Below, in pieces: positions 50,807-62,234 of a DNA stretch of 64,000 nucleotides. The translations under genes were made by a program, and so were the position numbers. The notes beneath the pieces were generated by a model. That model searched no databases. It was given only the letters and a program-made list of their open reading frames with translations, and was not told the origin of the DNA. Numbering within the stretch: position 1 is the stretch's first letter; every line of letters begins with the position of its first letter. Origin of the DNA: Russula earlei (taxonomy: Eukaryota > Basidiomycota > Agaricomycetes > Russulales > Russulaceae); the NCBI GenBank assembly GCA_025769875.1, contig JAGFNK010000083.1:83513-147512 (forward strand), written 5' to 3'.

Positions 50807-53535
50807 AATGTCAGGTGGTGGTTGGGTGAAAGCTTTGCCATATGCCCCTGTTTCAGCGAATGGCATGAGAAGATCCACATGAAACACATTGTGGATTTTC
50901 ATTGATGGGGGTAATTTGATGCAGTATGCCACTGGTGTGATTTGTTGTATCACCTCAAATGGTCCATAATGCCGGGGGGCAAGCTTCTTTGATGGGGCCT
51001 TAACCACCAGATTACATCCATCCAGCCACATGAGTTGTCCTTCTTTGAGCTTCCTTGGTTCTTCCAATGGTTTGATACATTTCAGAAGTTGTTCCTGTGC
51101 CATGATCATACCTGTTCCATGATTTTGAGATGTGTTTCAGCCTCAGGAACAGATATGTCCATAGTTGTCCATTTGGCAGTTGGATTGAAACCAAGGAGAA
51201 GTTCATGTGGTGTGTGCCTGGTGCCTTCATGTCGCCAAGTATTGTGAGCAAACTCAGCAATAGGAAGTAATGTGTGCCAATCATTTTGCTGTCTGTTTAC
51301 AAATTCCCTTAGATAAGTCTCTATCCAGAGGTTCATCTGTCATGAACCATTCCCCGGAGAGGGCCCTTGAAGGACCCTTCCTTATAGGAGGAAACCCAGC
51401 CTCTATGATGCCACCCTGTTCACACGAGCAAAAGGGGTGAGTAGAGGTGTCCACAATATCGCGCGTGCATTGTTGCGCGAGCGATTCTCGGCACAATCGA
51501 CATACAGCAAGCCCCACTTAAAGGCAACCCTTCTAGCAACTAAGGACAGTATTAGAGCCTTCCTAAGGACCCTTTGGAACGACCCTAGGGACTCTACAAT
51601 AGGTACTAACCTAGTATCAAAGGCCCTACAACGCGTTATTAGACCAACTCTAATAACTATAGGACGAACTATAAGGCAACACTAAGGACCTTAATAGAAG
51701 TATTAGGGTCGACTCTAAGGACCCTAATAGAACTATATAAGGGCCTTATAAGATAACACTATTCCATAACCAAACTACAAGTCCTCAAATGACCGGCCCT
51801 AAACTAACTAACAGGAAATGAATCAGGTGCTTGCACGTGTACTAAAGCAGTGAACACGTGGACAATGGAAGCTCTTACTCATCAAGAGAAGCTTCTTACT
51901 CAGCAGCTTACTGAGCATGACTGAGCATGCTCAGTAAGCGTCCTCCGACTTCTTACTCATCACTCTATTGTGCTTGATAACAAGGTTATGACTTGTTCCC
52001 TATTTAGCAGCTCTCTTGTAGTATATAAGCGCTCAATAAAGTAGCGGACAGTCCTCAGACTGTCCATTTGTTTACGGCACTCTCCATTCCTGGGATACTC
52101 CTTTAAGGACCATCCCCTTGTGACTATCCTGGCCTCTTCCCTGCGTGATTGTTCTACTCTCACAGTAACAATACCTCTCTGGTATTTGTTGCTCCTCTGG
52201 ATTCTACTCCTTGCCCACGCGGTCTTGGACGTCTATCGACTCGTCTTCGAGCTTATTCCTCGCTCTTGAACTGGATAGTTCAACAGTGAGTCTTGACATC
52301 ATCCACTTGGTTTGTCCATCTGTGTGTGGGTGAAAGGCGGTGCTCAAATTTTGTTTGATCCCTGTGGCTTTACAGATGGCCCTGGCAAAGTTCCTTTTGA
52401 AATGGGGGTCTCTGTCAGAGATAATTCTCTTGGGAATTCCAAACCATGGAAATAGATTAGCCAGGTACTTGATGGCAATGCCCAGACCATCTATGGTTTT
52501 ATTGCAGGGAATAAAGTTTGCAGCCTTTGAACAGCCTTGATCAACAATAGTGAGAATGGAATCATATGATCCAGACTTTGGAAGATCCATGATAAGGTCC
52601 ATTGAAACATATTGGAAGGGGCCAGCTGACACATTTGTATCAAATGGTTGGAGTGGCACATGTTTCAGGGTGGTGATGGCTTTAGATTCTTGACACTTAG
52701 CACATCCCTTTACGTATTCTTCCATGAGGAGATGAAGTCTAGGTCCTTCATATTTCCTTCTTATAAGATCCCAGGTGTTAGCGATGCCTGGGTGTCCTCC
52801 CACTGGGGAATCATGGACTTCCTTCAAGACTTCCCATTGTAAAACAGGGTCATCAGGCAGGTAAGTGCATAAGGGGAGTGACTTGTGTGAGTAAGCTTTT
52901 CATGCAAAAGCTTCCTGGTTATCACCAAAGGTACGGTTAAGGGTAGGAGCACAAGCTTCAGGGATATTTGCCATTTGCAAGTGCTTATTGAAGACATGAT
53001 CAGGTAGGAGTGTGATAGCTTTGTTATGAATATTTTCTCCTTTGTGATCAGGTTGTCGTGATAGAATATCAGCAACAGTGTTGGACTTTCCAAGGATAGT
53101 AGTCAACTTGAAGTTGTATTCCTGGAGAAGGGCCATCCACCTTGCTTGACATGGTGAAAGGTCCTGGGGTTTGCAGAAGTAGGCCAGATTGGCATGGTCC
53201 ATACGAATAGTTACTTCATGTCATGCCCCAAGTAGCCAGTGTCGATATTCTTTAAAGACAGATACTATCATGAGTAGTTCTCTGTCATGGATATCATAGT
53301 TCCTTTCTGCTGGTAGTAGTGATCTTGAATAATATACCAGAGGATGGATACCATCTTCAAATGGCTGGGATATCATGGCTCCCAAAGCAAAAGAAGAGGC
53401 ATCAGCATCAACAATGAAAGGTTTGTTGAAGTCTGGGTTCCAAAGAACAGGGTAGTGGGTGAAAATATTCTTAAGAATATTGAACGATGATTCTGTGTAA
53501 TTATCCCAGACCCAAGGTTTGTTCTTCTTTGTGAG
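50807..53535 (-). pseudogene. Second C element on the minus strand: pol (RT end to GPY/F), split by LTR-A7
   Basis: From 53535 downwards: RT thumb (WVWDNYTESSFNILKNI), RNase H (FIVDADASSFALG; RMDHANLAYF), integrase finger (VHDSPVGGHPG, CAKCQES), core (MDLIMDLPKSG, IISDRDPHFKRNF), then HTDGQTKWM at 52304, where LTR-A7 intrudes. After the TCATC duplication NLWIETYLREF follows at 51332, then PIAEFAHNTWRH and GPY/F (PRHYGPFEVIQQ). It ends at LTR-H3 just before the chromodomain. It keeps some codons lost in the first C copy (for example TGG where that copy has TGA at 30536). The RT core is cut by element D at 53535. Confidence 0.85.
51338..52298 (+). mobile_element. LTR-A7, solo LTR in integrase of the second C
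   Basis: 961 bp, perfect TCATC duplication (51333-51337 and 52299-52303). Nearly identical to A3 and A5. Confidence 0.95.
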
Positions 53536-54146
53536 TGTTATGGTGTCGCGGCCATAAGAGCATTAGCTCAAAGTTCAGTGGGGCCAAGTCCCTGTGACTT
53601 GGTTCAAGGGTTCAGTGGGGCCGGCTCAAGGAGACCAGTTCAGAGGTTTAGCATCTCAAGACTAAGTCAAGGATGACCTAATCTGCAGACAGAGTTGATC
53701 TCCTGGTTTCACAGAAGAGGAGGATGAGGAGGGAGAAGCAGAGGAGGAAGAGGAACATGAAGGTTCCTTGTGACAAGCTCAAGTCAAGCAGAGTATATGC
53801 CAGCACAACACAAGCTGTGATTGAGAGATGGTACAGGGCAAAGGGATGCGACAGGAAGTGGGACAAAGCTAAGCTTGGGGCATCCCCCCAGCTTCTACAG
53901 GCACTTGAATACTGTATCTAGTGAGGCTGTACAGTACTATATGCAGAACAATAGATAAAGGCGAACCAATGGCAAAAGGTACTCAAACAATAGATGAAAC
54001 ACAATGGGTGAAACAATAAGGGACCATCAGCATCAAGGGATGAAACGGTAACCGAGGGGATGAGGGTGATGGAGGAGAACAATAGTAAAAGTAAACAATA
54101 ACAACAGAGTGTAGAGACGAACCGAACAAGGGGGTAATTCATGACA
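53536..54146 (-). mobile_element. LTR-D, 3' LTR of element D
   Basis: 611 bp. On the minus strand TGTCATGAATTAC to ACACCATAACA, preceded by a polypurine tract (GAAGGGGGCATGA). The five bases outside its 3' end are GTGAG on the plus strand. The mate LTR should lie beyond the right window edge, as D is cut by LTR-A8. Confidence 0.75.
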
Positions 54147-54176
54147 TCATGCCCCCTTCATGCTTAGTTCTCCGAA

Positions 54177-55710
54177 CTAATCGGTCTTGGGACCCGACTC
54201 ACAGAGTTCATCACCTTCAACCTCTGGCCATGCCCTCTGGGACCCCATTGCTCTGGGGCAGAAACCTCGGTAACTCCGGTGAGTCCTCCTGAGGATACAA
54301 TCCACTTGACCACTGCAGTTGGTGTCACAGTAACTAGCCATGTCAGTTCTCAAGCGTGAAGACAAGTCGATAGCAGAGATGTGTCAAGAAACGGGCCAGT
54401 TCCCATGTAGAGAAAGTAAGGATCCCTGCAGTGGTCAAAGTGTTTTATGCTAAACAGGTCATGGCCAATAGACCCTTCCTAGTACGACTCAGTCCATTGA
54501 GAAGCTAGGGTAAGTTTGTAATGGGATAGACTAGGGCTGGTTCCACTAGCTATATGCGTTCAAGTCCGTCAGAGACCTTGAACAACACAGAGAGAGGAAG
54601 GTATGTCTTAAAGGAGGAGAGCTCTTCTCAGTAGAGTGAAGAGAGACTCTTAGGAGAGGAAGGGAGAGGCGAAGAGTAGATGGTGGATGGTGTGTGTTTC
54701 TGAAGAGTTGATGAAATGGAGAGGTGGATGTGGTTTGAGGATTAGGAGTGAAGTGGGTTGCAGGCAAATATGTTGGACAAGAGTAGGTTGGATTCTGCAA
54801 GAGACCAAGCTTAGGGCTTTGGTCACAAAGTACTGAGCTTATATATACAGGAGAAGCGCAGCAATAGCTGTGCTTTGACTGTGCTACTAGTATAGTAGGA
54901 GTCATAATAAGTAGGAGTCATAGGAATGAGGCCACAAATGAGTCAGAACCAAGTAACTGTGCTGCACAGTAAGTGCACAGCATTGCACAGTTGAAACTAA
55001 GAAGTGAATATAAATGGAAAGAGAACCAAACAAAAGGGAAAGTAACAGCAATCCAGTGTTACCTGGACATGTATGGATCACATGATAACACAGAAGGGAT
55101 CACAAGACGTAAGAGATCATGAGACCAGTAAGTAAAGGGACGTACGAAGGCAAGCAGTCCATAGCGAAAGGTAAGAAGTAAGTGTAAAAGGAAAATGGTG
55201 TAACAGTTGGTGTGAGGTTTGTTACAATCCTTGTTCCAGTGCCCTCTGGTGTTACAGTGTTTGCAAACGTGTTGTCCCTTTTGGAGTTGATGATGCTGCA
55301 CTTTAGTCATACATGCCGGAGTGAGAGGGGTGTTGGGGGTGCTAGTGTCATCGGAGAACATTTGGGGGAAGTGGGAGGTGACCCCATGGGGGTGTCATTT
55401 TGAGATTGGCTGACGACACAAGGTAGGTATTCGAGGGGGGGGGTTAAAGAGAGAGGAGGACGAGTGGGCAGTGGAGGAGAGGAGGGAGTGGGTGTAACTC
55501 CCTGTCAGTCAGTAATATGGCCCAGTATTGCGGGTGAGACCCCCATTGGTCATCATGTTGTCGAGTTGATGATGGACTTGGATGGAAGTGCTGTTGGCTT
55601 GAAGGTGGCTGCAGATGGTGGTGGTTTCTTTGGTGTGGGATTGGATCTCATGGAGTTGATCGGCAAGTTGTCCTTGCAGGAAGTTTAGGGGCCCTTGGAT
55701 AGAGGCACGC
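54177..55710 (-). pseudogene. Element D 3' tail ORF with CCHC knuckle, split by solo LTR-C3
   Basis: Minus strand. The stretch 55710-55560 reads NFLQGQLADQLHEIQSHTKE, helical. After a frame change, 55361-55211 reads MFSDDTSTPNTPLTPACMT and the knuckle CKHCNTRGHWNKDC with PHTNC behind it. The frame is cut by LTR-C3 and resumes after the GTTGG duplication with SGQVDCILRRTHRSYRGFC, ending at the stop 54177, 30 bases before the LTR. The knuckle and the following PH..C pattern resemble the tail end of element I (CKYCGEVGHFNKYC, PHQYC). No pol of D is in the window. Confidence 0.6.
54323..55205 (-). mobile_element. LTR-C3, solo LTR inside element D
   Basis: 883 bp, TGTTACACCATT to GTTACTGTGACA on the minus strand, perfect GTTGG duplication (54318-54322 and 55206-55210). 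Confidence 0.92.
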
Positions 55711-56581
55711 TGTCAAGACTCACTGTTGAACAATCCAGTTCAAGAGCAAGGGGTTAGTTCAGAGATGAGTTGATAGATGTCTAGGATGGCGTGGGCAAGG
55801 AGTAGAGTCCAGAGCAGTAACAAATACCAAAGGGGTATGGTTACTGGTAAAGTCAAACAGGCATGCAGAGAGGGAGCCAGGATAGTCACAAGGGGATGGT
55901 CCTCTAAGGAGTATCCCAGGAGTGGAGAGTGCCGTAAACAAATGGACAGTCTGAGAACTGTCCGCTACTTTATTGAGCGCTTATATACTACAAGAGAACT
56001 GCTAAATATGGAACAAGTCATAACCTTGTTATCAAGCACAATAGAGTGATGAGTAAGGAGCCAGAGTGCGCTTACTGAGCATGCTCAGTCATGCTCAGTA
56101 AGCTGCTGAGTAAGAAGGCTTCTATTGATGAGTAAGAGCCTTCACTGTCCATGTGTTCAATGCTTTGGTACATGTGCAAGCATCTGATTCATTTTCTGTT
56201 AGTTAGTTTAGGGCCGGTCATTTGAGGACTTGTAGTTTGCTTTAGGGAATAGTGTTATCTTATAAGGCCCCTTATATAGTTCTATTAGGGTCCTTAGAGT
56301 TGACCCTAATACTTCTATTAAGGTCCTTAGTATTGCCTTATAGGTCGTTCTATAGTTATTAGAGTTAGTCTAATAATGCGTTGTAGGGTCTTTGATACTG
56401 TGTCAGTGCTTATTGTAGGGCTCCTAGAGTCGTCATAAAGGGTCCTTAGGAAGGCCCTAATATTGTCCTTCATTGCTAAAAGGGTTGCCCTTAAGTGGGG
56501 CTTGCTGTATGTCGATTGTGCCAAGAATTGCTCGCGCGACAATGCGCACGTGATATTGTGGACACCTCTACTCACCCCCTT
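55711..56581 (-). mobile_element. LTR-A8, interrupted by element F
   Basis: The first 871 bp (3' part of the minus-strand LTR) match LTR-A up to CACCCCCTT, where element F starts. The rest should lie right of the window. It is diverged, yet the A-family small frame is still open (56617-56327). Confidence 0.85.
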
Positions 56582-57079
56582 TGTCACAAGAACCGGTATA
56601 TCGGACCGGACCGGCAACCGGATAAGCCTACCCGGACGCGCCTCAAGTTTCTCTCGTGTTTCATGACTCTTTCATAGCCTCGCACATACCAGACGTTTCT
56701 CGCATGTTCCAGATTCGATCGCCTCGCTTCCACCTCGTGAATACTATTTGATATAGTATCTGACATGTATATAAGACTGTCGATTGATGAGAACAAGCCT
56801 TAAGCTTGTTCTCCTGTGAAATCTCACTGGTTTTCTTGCTTCGGAACTTGTAGGCTTGCAAGACCTCAAGCAAAACTATCTGAGAATTCCTTCTGTTCAT
56901 AAGTCTTCCCAACGCGAAGACTTATTCACAGTTTCCCATCTCCTGCGGAACGTATTTGCCTTGGCAATACTGTCTCCGAGATCCCCGAACTTCGCGAAGA
57001 CTTGGTGTCTCGCTCAACTCGCTGCGCTCGTCTCGCGCGTGAACTGATTTGTCAGCGACACCGCCCCCAGTCGGTGACA
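56582..57079 (+). mobile_element. LTR-F, 5' LTR
   Basis: 498 bp, TGTCACAAGAACCGG to CGGTGACA. TATATAAG is at 56768. Confidence 0.95.
56768..56812 (+). promoter_or_regulatory. TATA box, hairpin and self-primer segment of element F
   Basis: TATATAAG at 56768-56775. TAAGCTTGTTCT at 56801-56812, 33 bases on, is complementary to the PBS 57082-57093. A perfect 10 bp dyad surrounds it: GAGAACAAGC, spacer CTTAA, GCTTGTTCTC. Confidence 0.75.
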
Positions 57080-57081
57080 TT

Positions 57082-57093
57082 AGAACAAGCTTA
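57082..57093 (+). promoter_or_regulatory. Primer-binding site of element F
   Basis: AGAACAAGCTTA, two bases behind the LTR, pairs over 12 bases with 56801-56812. No TGG-type tRNA complement is seen. Confidence 0.75.
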
Positions 57094-57160
57094 CCCTTCG
57101 AACCCTTGACCCCGAACGCGTACATACACATCCACCCCCAAATACAACGATTTTGAAAAG

Positions 57161-58858
57161 ATGACTTCCATGGCCAGAGACTGGAGGTTCAAAGGACAAG
57201 GAAAACCCACTGAAGAAGGACTGAAGAAACTCAAATGTCCCTTCAAACTAAACCCAGACCTCGACGACGCATTCGTCCCAGATGCCTTCAGAGAAAATGC
57301 TCACTTCCTTAGGGTAGGAATAGACAGTGTACCCTGGACAGGGTACTACGCCTACTACAGGAAGGCCAAAGTAGGCCTTGGAACCCTCTACGGCGTATGG
57401 TTCGAAATTCGACGCCGCGAAGATTACTTCGAGGCCTACCGCGTCGCGCGCCCGGCCCTTGGACTGACCTTTGACCCTCTCAAAGGCCTTGATATGGAAC
57501 AGCTCATCAAATCTGGAGAGCCAATTCCAAACTCAAAGAACCCCTCTCGTGCGCCAACCCCCGGACCCGCGCCCGCCGAACCCATGGAACAAGAACCCCA
57601 GACCACGACGCAACTTTTCGTCGCGGCCGACGAACCAGAGGAACCACCCGCACAAGTCCCTCAACAGTTGGCGTCGTCCGGAATGGCGCAGGCGTACCCA
57701 CGTCCCTCCTTATTTCAAGGATTCAGAGGACGCGATAGACGACCTCCTAGCCCCGACCCCGACGATTACGATGCATACGCCATGCACGACCGCGACGCAC
57801 GCCCCGCCGACAATGGCAAACTCGAGGGCATTCCGCCCAAGGCCTTCAACGGCGACCGCGCCCGTACCCATGCATTTCTCACCGCGTTTCGACGCTTCAT
57901 GAGAATGAACTTCGACAGCAAAATTGCCCAAAACCCCATCAAGAAATGTGCTTATTTCTTGTCATTGATGGAAGGACCTCGCGTCGATGGTTGGGTCGAA
58001 GCGATGGACGAGTGGCTCGAAAAAGTTATGATGGATCCAGACGAGATCCCCTTTGGACTGACAGCTTGGCAGGCCATGGAACAGCAATTTAAAAGAGCGT
58101 TTACCGACTACGCTGAACGCGAGCGCGCGCAAGACCAACTCCGCGAACTCAAGATGAAGGAAAATAACTTGGATGAATATATAGCTAACTTTGAGTTGTT
58201 AGCTCGACGAGGATCTCTACATACGGACGATCCCATGGTTATGCGTTTGTTCGCGTGCGGCCTCCCCAAACCACTGGTCGAAGCAATTATTAGCCAGGAA
58301 GACCCAACCACCTTCCTCGAGTGGATGACCGGTGCTCAAAAGCAACATCGCATCTGGATGCGCAAACGCGCGGTCCTCACTGATCACGCCAACACCCACA
58401 ACAGAAACACCAATTCGAACAGCAGTCGCCCTTGGGCCCGCCTTTCGAATTGGGGCGCGCGCGGCAACGTCACTAACAATACCGCCGCACCACGCGCACG
58501 CCTTCCACCACGCGACCCGAATGCAATGGACACCAGCGCAGGCGCAGCACGCAAAGCGATCACCGAAGCCGATAAAGAAAAACATCGCGCCGAAGGAAGA
58601 TGCTTCCACTGCTCAAAACAAGGACACCTCGCCAGAGACTGCCCCACGAAACCCAAACGCGAGCCAACACGCGCACGCACGGCAGAAGCGACCCCCGCCA
58701 CATCCGAATCCTCCGTTGTCGAAATCATTGAAGAAAGTGCAACGGCCAAAGTCGCAAAAGCTGCTAAAGCTCTCTCTAAAGAAGAAAGAGAAGAGTTTAT
58801 TAGGATGTTAAATGCAGAGATCGATGATAACGAAGAAAAGGATTTTTCGGACGCCTGA
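57161..58858 (+). CDS. gag: Element F Gag, intact
   Basis: 565 codons from ATG 57161 (MTSMARDWRFKGQGK) to TGA 58856. N-terminal domain (residues 1-120, with WTGYYAYYRKAKVGLGTLY), Pro/Glu-rich linker (125-200), capsid domain (215-400, PKAFNGDRARTHAFLTAFRRF, EQQFKRAFTDYAERERAQ), basic Asn/Arg region, CCHC knuckle CFHCSKQGHLARDC near 483-496, acidic C-terminus ending in KDFSDA. No interruption at all, unlike pol of the same element. Codons are GC- and CpG-richer than in the C and E copies, consistent with a young insertion. Pol follows in -1 after the GGATTTT heptamer at 58840. Confidence 0.93.
   Translation: MTSMARDWRFKGQGKPTEEGLKKLKCPFKLNPDLDDAFVPDAFRENAHFLRVGIDSVPWTGYYAYYRKAKVGLGTLYGVWFEIRRREDYFEAYRVARPALGLTFDPLKGLDMEQLIKSGEPIPNSKNPSRAPTPGPAPAEPMEQEPQTTTQLFVAADEPEEPPAQVPQQLASSGMAQAYPRPSLFQGFRGRDRRPPSPDPDDYDAYAMHDRDARPADNGKLEGIPPKAFNGDRARTHAFLTAFRRFMRMNFDSKIAQNPIKKCAYFLSLMEGPRVDGWVEAMDEWLEKVMMDPDEIPFGLTAWQAMEQQFKRAFTDYAERERAQDQLRELKMKENNLDEYIANFELLARRGSLHTDDPMVMRLFACGLPKPLVEAIISQEDPTTFLEWMTGAQKQHRIWMRKRAVLTDHANTHNRNTNSNSSRPWARLSNWGARGNVTNNTAAPRARLPPRDPNAMDTSAGAARKAITEADKEKHRAEGRCFHCSKQGHLARDCPTKPKREPTRARTAEATPATSESSVVEIIEESATAKVAKAAKALSKEEREEFIRMLNAEIDDNEEKDFSDA
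58840..58846 (+). promoter_or_regulatory. Putative -1 frameshift heptamer of element F
   Basis: G GAT TTT in gag frame, four codons before the stop. The -1 frame is open from 58831 through the protease. Confidence 0.55.
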
Positions 58859-61800
58859 GCATATCGGCGATCGCTCGGGCCCTAGGTACCAATGTACATA
58901 AAATTACAAAAAGAAAGTCAATGCAGGTCAATCTGACTATATACATTGGAACCTCAAAAGCCGAAAAGAAAACTGCGTTAATCGACAGCGGAGCAACTGA
59001 ATGCTTCATATCCCCTAAATTGACCAAACAACTTCAACTGAAAACGCGGAAGCTGTTGACACCTAGAGTGGTGAAGAATGTTGATAACACTTCTAATCGC
59101 CTAGGAAAGATCACTCAGGCGGTAGACTTAGAGTTAAAACTACTGGGACAAAAAAGCAAGCAACAATTCCTTATAGCAGATATCGGACAAGACGATCTGA
59201 TCTTAGGATACCCCTTCCTCGAATCAACGAATCCCAAGATCAATTGGACCAATGGAACATTATTAGGAAAAATAACCTTATCCGGGGATGAAGAAACACC
59301 AGAATGGATAAAGAACATTGCCCAATGGGAAGAAGGTGACGAACTTTGGATACAAACGCAATTGCGAAAAACTACAATTGCCCAACAATTAGCGGAATCC
59401 CAAGTGCAGTCAAAACAACTGACCTGGCAACAAATAGTCCCTCTCCAATATCATACCTACGGCCAAAGTCTTCGAAGAACAAAAATCAGAAAGGTTCCCT
59501 GGACCGAGAAAATGGGATCATGCTATTGATCTTAAACCTGATGCCCCTACAACGATCAACTGCAGAGTATACCCCCTTTCACCCAAAGAGAAAGAAGAAC
59601 AAGGAAAATTTCTCGAACAAAACCTACGATTAAAGCAAATCAGAAGATCCAACTCACCATATGCAAGTGGTTTCTTCTTAATTAAAAAGAAAGGATGGCA
59701 AATTTCGACCGGTACAAGACTACAGAAACCTGAATAAATGGACCATACCCAATGTCTACCCACTTCCTTTAATCCCAGAATTGATACATGCTCTAGCAGG
59801 CAAAGAACTCTTTACAAAATTCGATATCAGATGGGGCTACAACAACATTAGGATTAAAGAAGGAGACGAATGGAAAGCAGCCTTCAAAACTAGCGATGGA
59901 TTATTCGAACCAACGGTAATGTTTTTTGGATTAACTAACTCCCCAGCAACTTTCCAGACAATGATGGACGACATTTTTCAAGAAGAACTCGCTCAGGGAT
60001 GGCTAAAGATTTATATGGACGACATCATTATCGCCACAGAGAATGATGAGGAGAAACATAAATCTAAAGTTAACCACATCCTATCAAAATTGAAACAACA
60101 TGACCTATATCTTAAACCAGAAAAATGTCAATTCCACAAAAGAAAAGTCGAATACTTGGGAGTAATCATTGGCGAAGGAAAAATCACCATGGACCCAATA
60201 AAAGTCAAGGGAATTGGAGACTGGCCTACACCAAAAACATTAAAAGAAGTTCGAAGCTTCCTCGGATTCTGCAACTTTTACCGCAACTTCATCCCAAATT
60301 TCTCAATTAAAGCCAGACCACTCAATGACCTAACAAAAAAGAATAAACAATGGGAATGGACACCCAAAGAACAACAAGCATTCCAATCACTAAAAGATAC
60401 ATGCGTATCCTACCCAGTTCTCCGAACTCCAGATTGGACCAAACAATTTATCCTTGACACCTGATGCATCAGGATTTGCCATAGGAGCAGTTATTTCCCA
60501 AGAATATGAAGATGGACTCCATCCCATAGCATTCTATTCAAGGAACACTACTAGACGCAGAAAGAAATTACGACGCGCACGACAAAGAACTGGCTGCCGT
60601 CATCTTTGGCCTCAAAAGCGGCCGACCATTCTTCTTAGGCGCAGAGAAACCCGTCCGAATAAGGACAGACCACAAAAATCTTACATACTTTAAAGAACCA
60701 CAGAAACTAACTGGACGGCAAGCAAGATGGATGCAATATATGCAAGACTTTAACTTAATTATGGAACACATCCCGGGACATACCAATACAATTGCCGACA
60801 CACTTTCTCGTCGCAAAGACCTTAACAAGGGGGTAGAAGAACAAAAAACCACCCTCCTACCACCTGAAATATTCACACGAAAAATCTACTTACCCAACAA
60901 ACTAGACAAACGACGAGAAATCCTACGACAATTTCATGATGCCCCACCTGCAGGACACCCCGGAATCGCCAACACATGGGACCTAGTCAAACAACACTAT
61001 GAAGGACCCAAACTACGACAAGTTTGTAGAGCAATACGTAAAAGGCTGCGCCAAATGCCAAGAATCCAAAACTAATCTACCAAGGAAGAGAGCAACTGCC
61101 TTCCCACTCGACACACACTGTCGAACAAGGCCCCTTCCAATACGTATCGATGGACCTTATCACTGATTTACCAAGATCAGAGGGATTCGACAGCATTCCT
61201 CACCTATTGTCGATCAAGGATGTTCCAAAGCAACCAAATTTATCCCATGTAACAAAACGATCGATGGAACAGGTGTCGCACACGAATATCTGAAACATCT
61301 CGTGCCTTGGTTCGGTGTCCCTAAAAGGATCATATCCGACTAGAGACCCCCGATTCGCATCAAACTTTTCTAAAGCATTATGCAAAAGCCTAGGCATCAA
61401 ACAAAACATGTCCACCTGCATTTCACCCTCAAACTGACGGACAGACCGAAAGAATGAACGCCTGGCTAGAACAATACTTGAGACCCTGGACCGCAACCCA
61501 TCCACACTCCTGGGCAAAAATACTTCCCATTGCAGAATATGCACATAACTCGTGGAAACATGAAACATCACGACAATCACCACACAAACTCCTCATGGGA
61601 TTCAAACCCCAAATTAACATAAACCTCGAGGACAACAACATTCCCGCCTCAACCGATCGACTCAGAGAACTAGAACAATCTAGACACGACGCACAACAAC
61701 TTTTAGAACGTAAACAACAACCCTCCAAACCTGATAACCCGGAAATGAAAGAAGGGACCCTTGTATGGCTAGAAGGCAAGAACCTCAAAACATGAGGAAA

Positions 61801-62179
61801 CCGCAAGCTAACCCCAAAACGTTATGGACCCTTCCCCATCATAAAAAAGATTTCTAAAGTCGCCTATCAACTCCAACTTCCGTCATCCATGAAAATACAC
61901 GATGTCTTCCATGTCAATCTACTCCTACCATATATAGAAACGGAAGAGTATGGCACACCATTCACACGACCTCCCCCGATCATCGATAACGAAGAAGAAT
62001 ATGAGATCGAGGCCATTCTAGATGCCAGAAGGTTTGGACGAACACGTAAACTCCAATACCTCGTACACTGGAAAGGCTACCCATCATCAGATGACTCATG
62101 GGTCGACCACCACAACCTCAACGCCCCCAGACTCCTCAAAGAATTCTACTCCGCTACGGCTGGACGACCCAACACATAA
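58843..62179 (+). pseudogene. pol: Element F pol: protease, RT, RNase H, integrase, chromodomain, with single-base insertions
   Basis: All parts are present and very well preserved at residue level. Protease TALIDSGATECFI-type site (DSGATECF, ~58990) and DDLILGYPFL. RT with FTKFDIRWGYNNIR, FFGLTNSPATFQTMMDDIF, and catalytic YMDD near 60013. RNase H (DASGFAIGAVISQEYEDG; IRTDHKNLTYF). Integrase finger (FHDAPPAGHPG; CAKCQES after correction), core MDLITDLPRS, then SDRDPRF and QTDGQTERMNAW across frame breaks. GPY/F is PKRYGPFPIIKK. Chromodomain RTRKLQYLVHWKGYPSSDDSWV; stop at 62177. The frame breaks near 59461, 59690, 60458, 60543, 61022, 61115, 61196, 61203, 61346 and 61411; nearly all are one extra base. 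One TGA at 61793 fits CGA. Confidence 0.85.
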
Positions 62180-62234
62180 AAAGACCACCAATCCCTACCA
62201 ATACTCTTCACTACTCCATTCCCCTCATTCTAAC

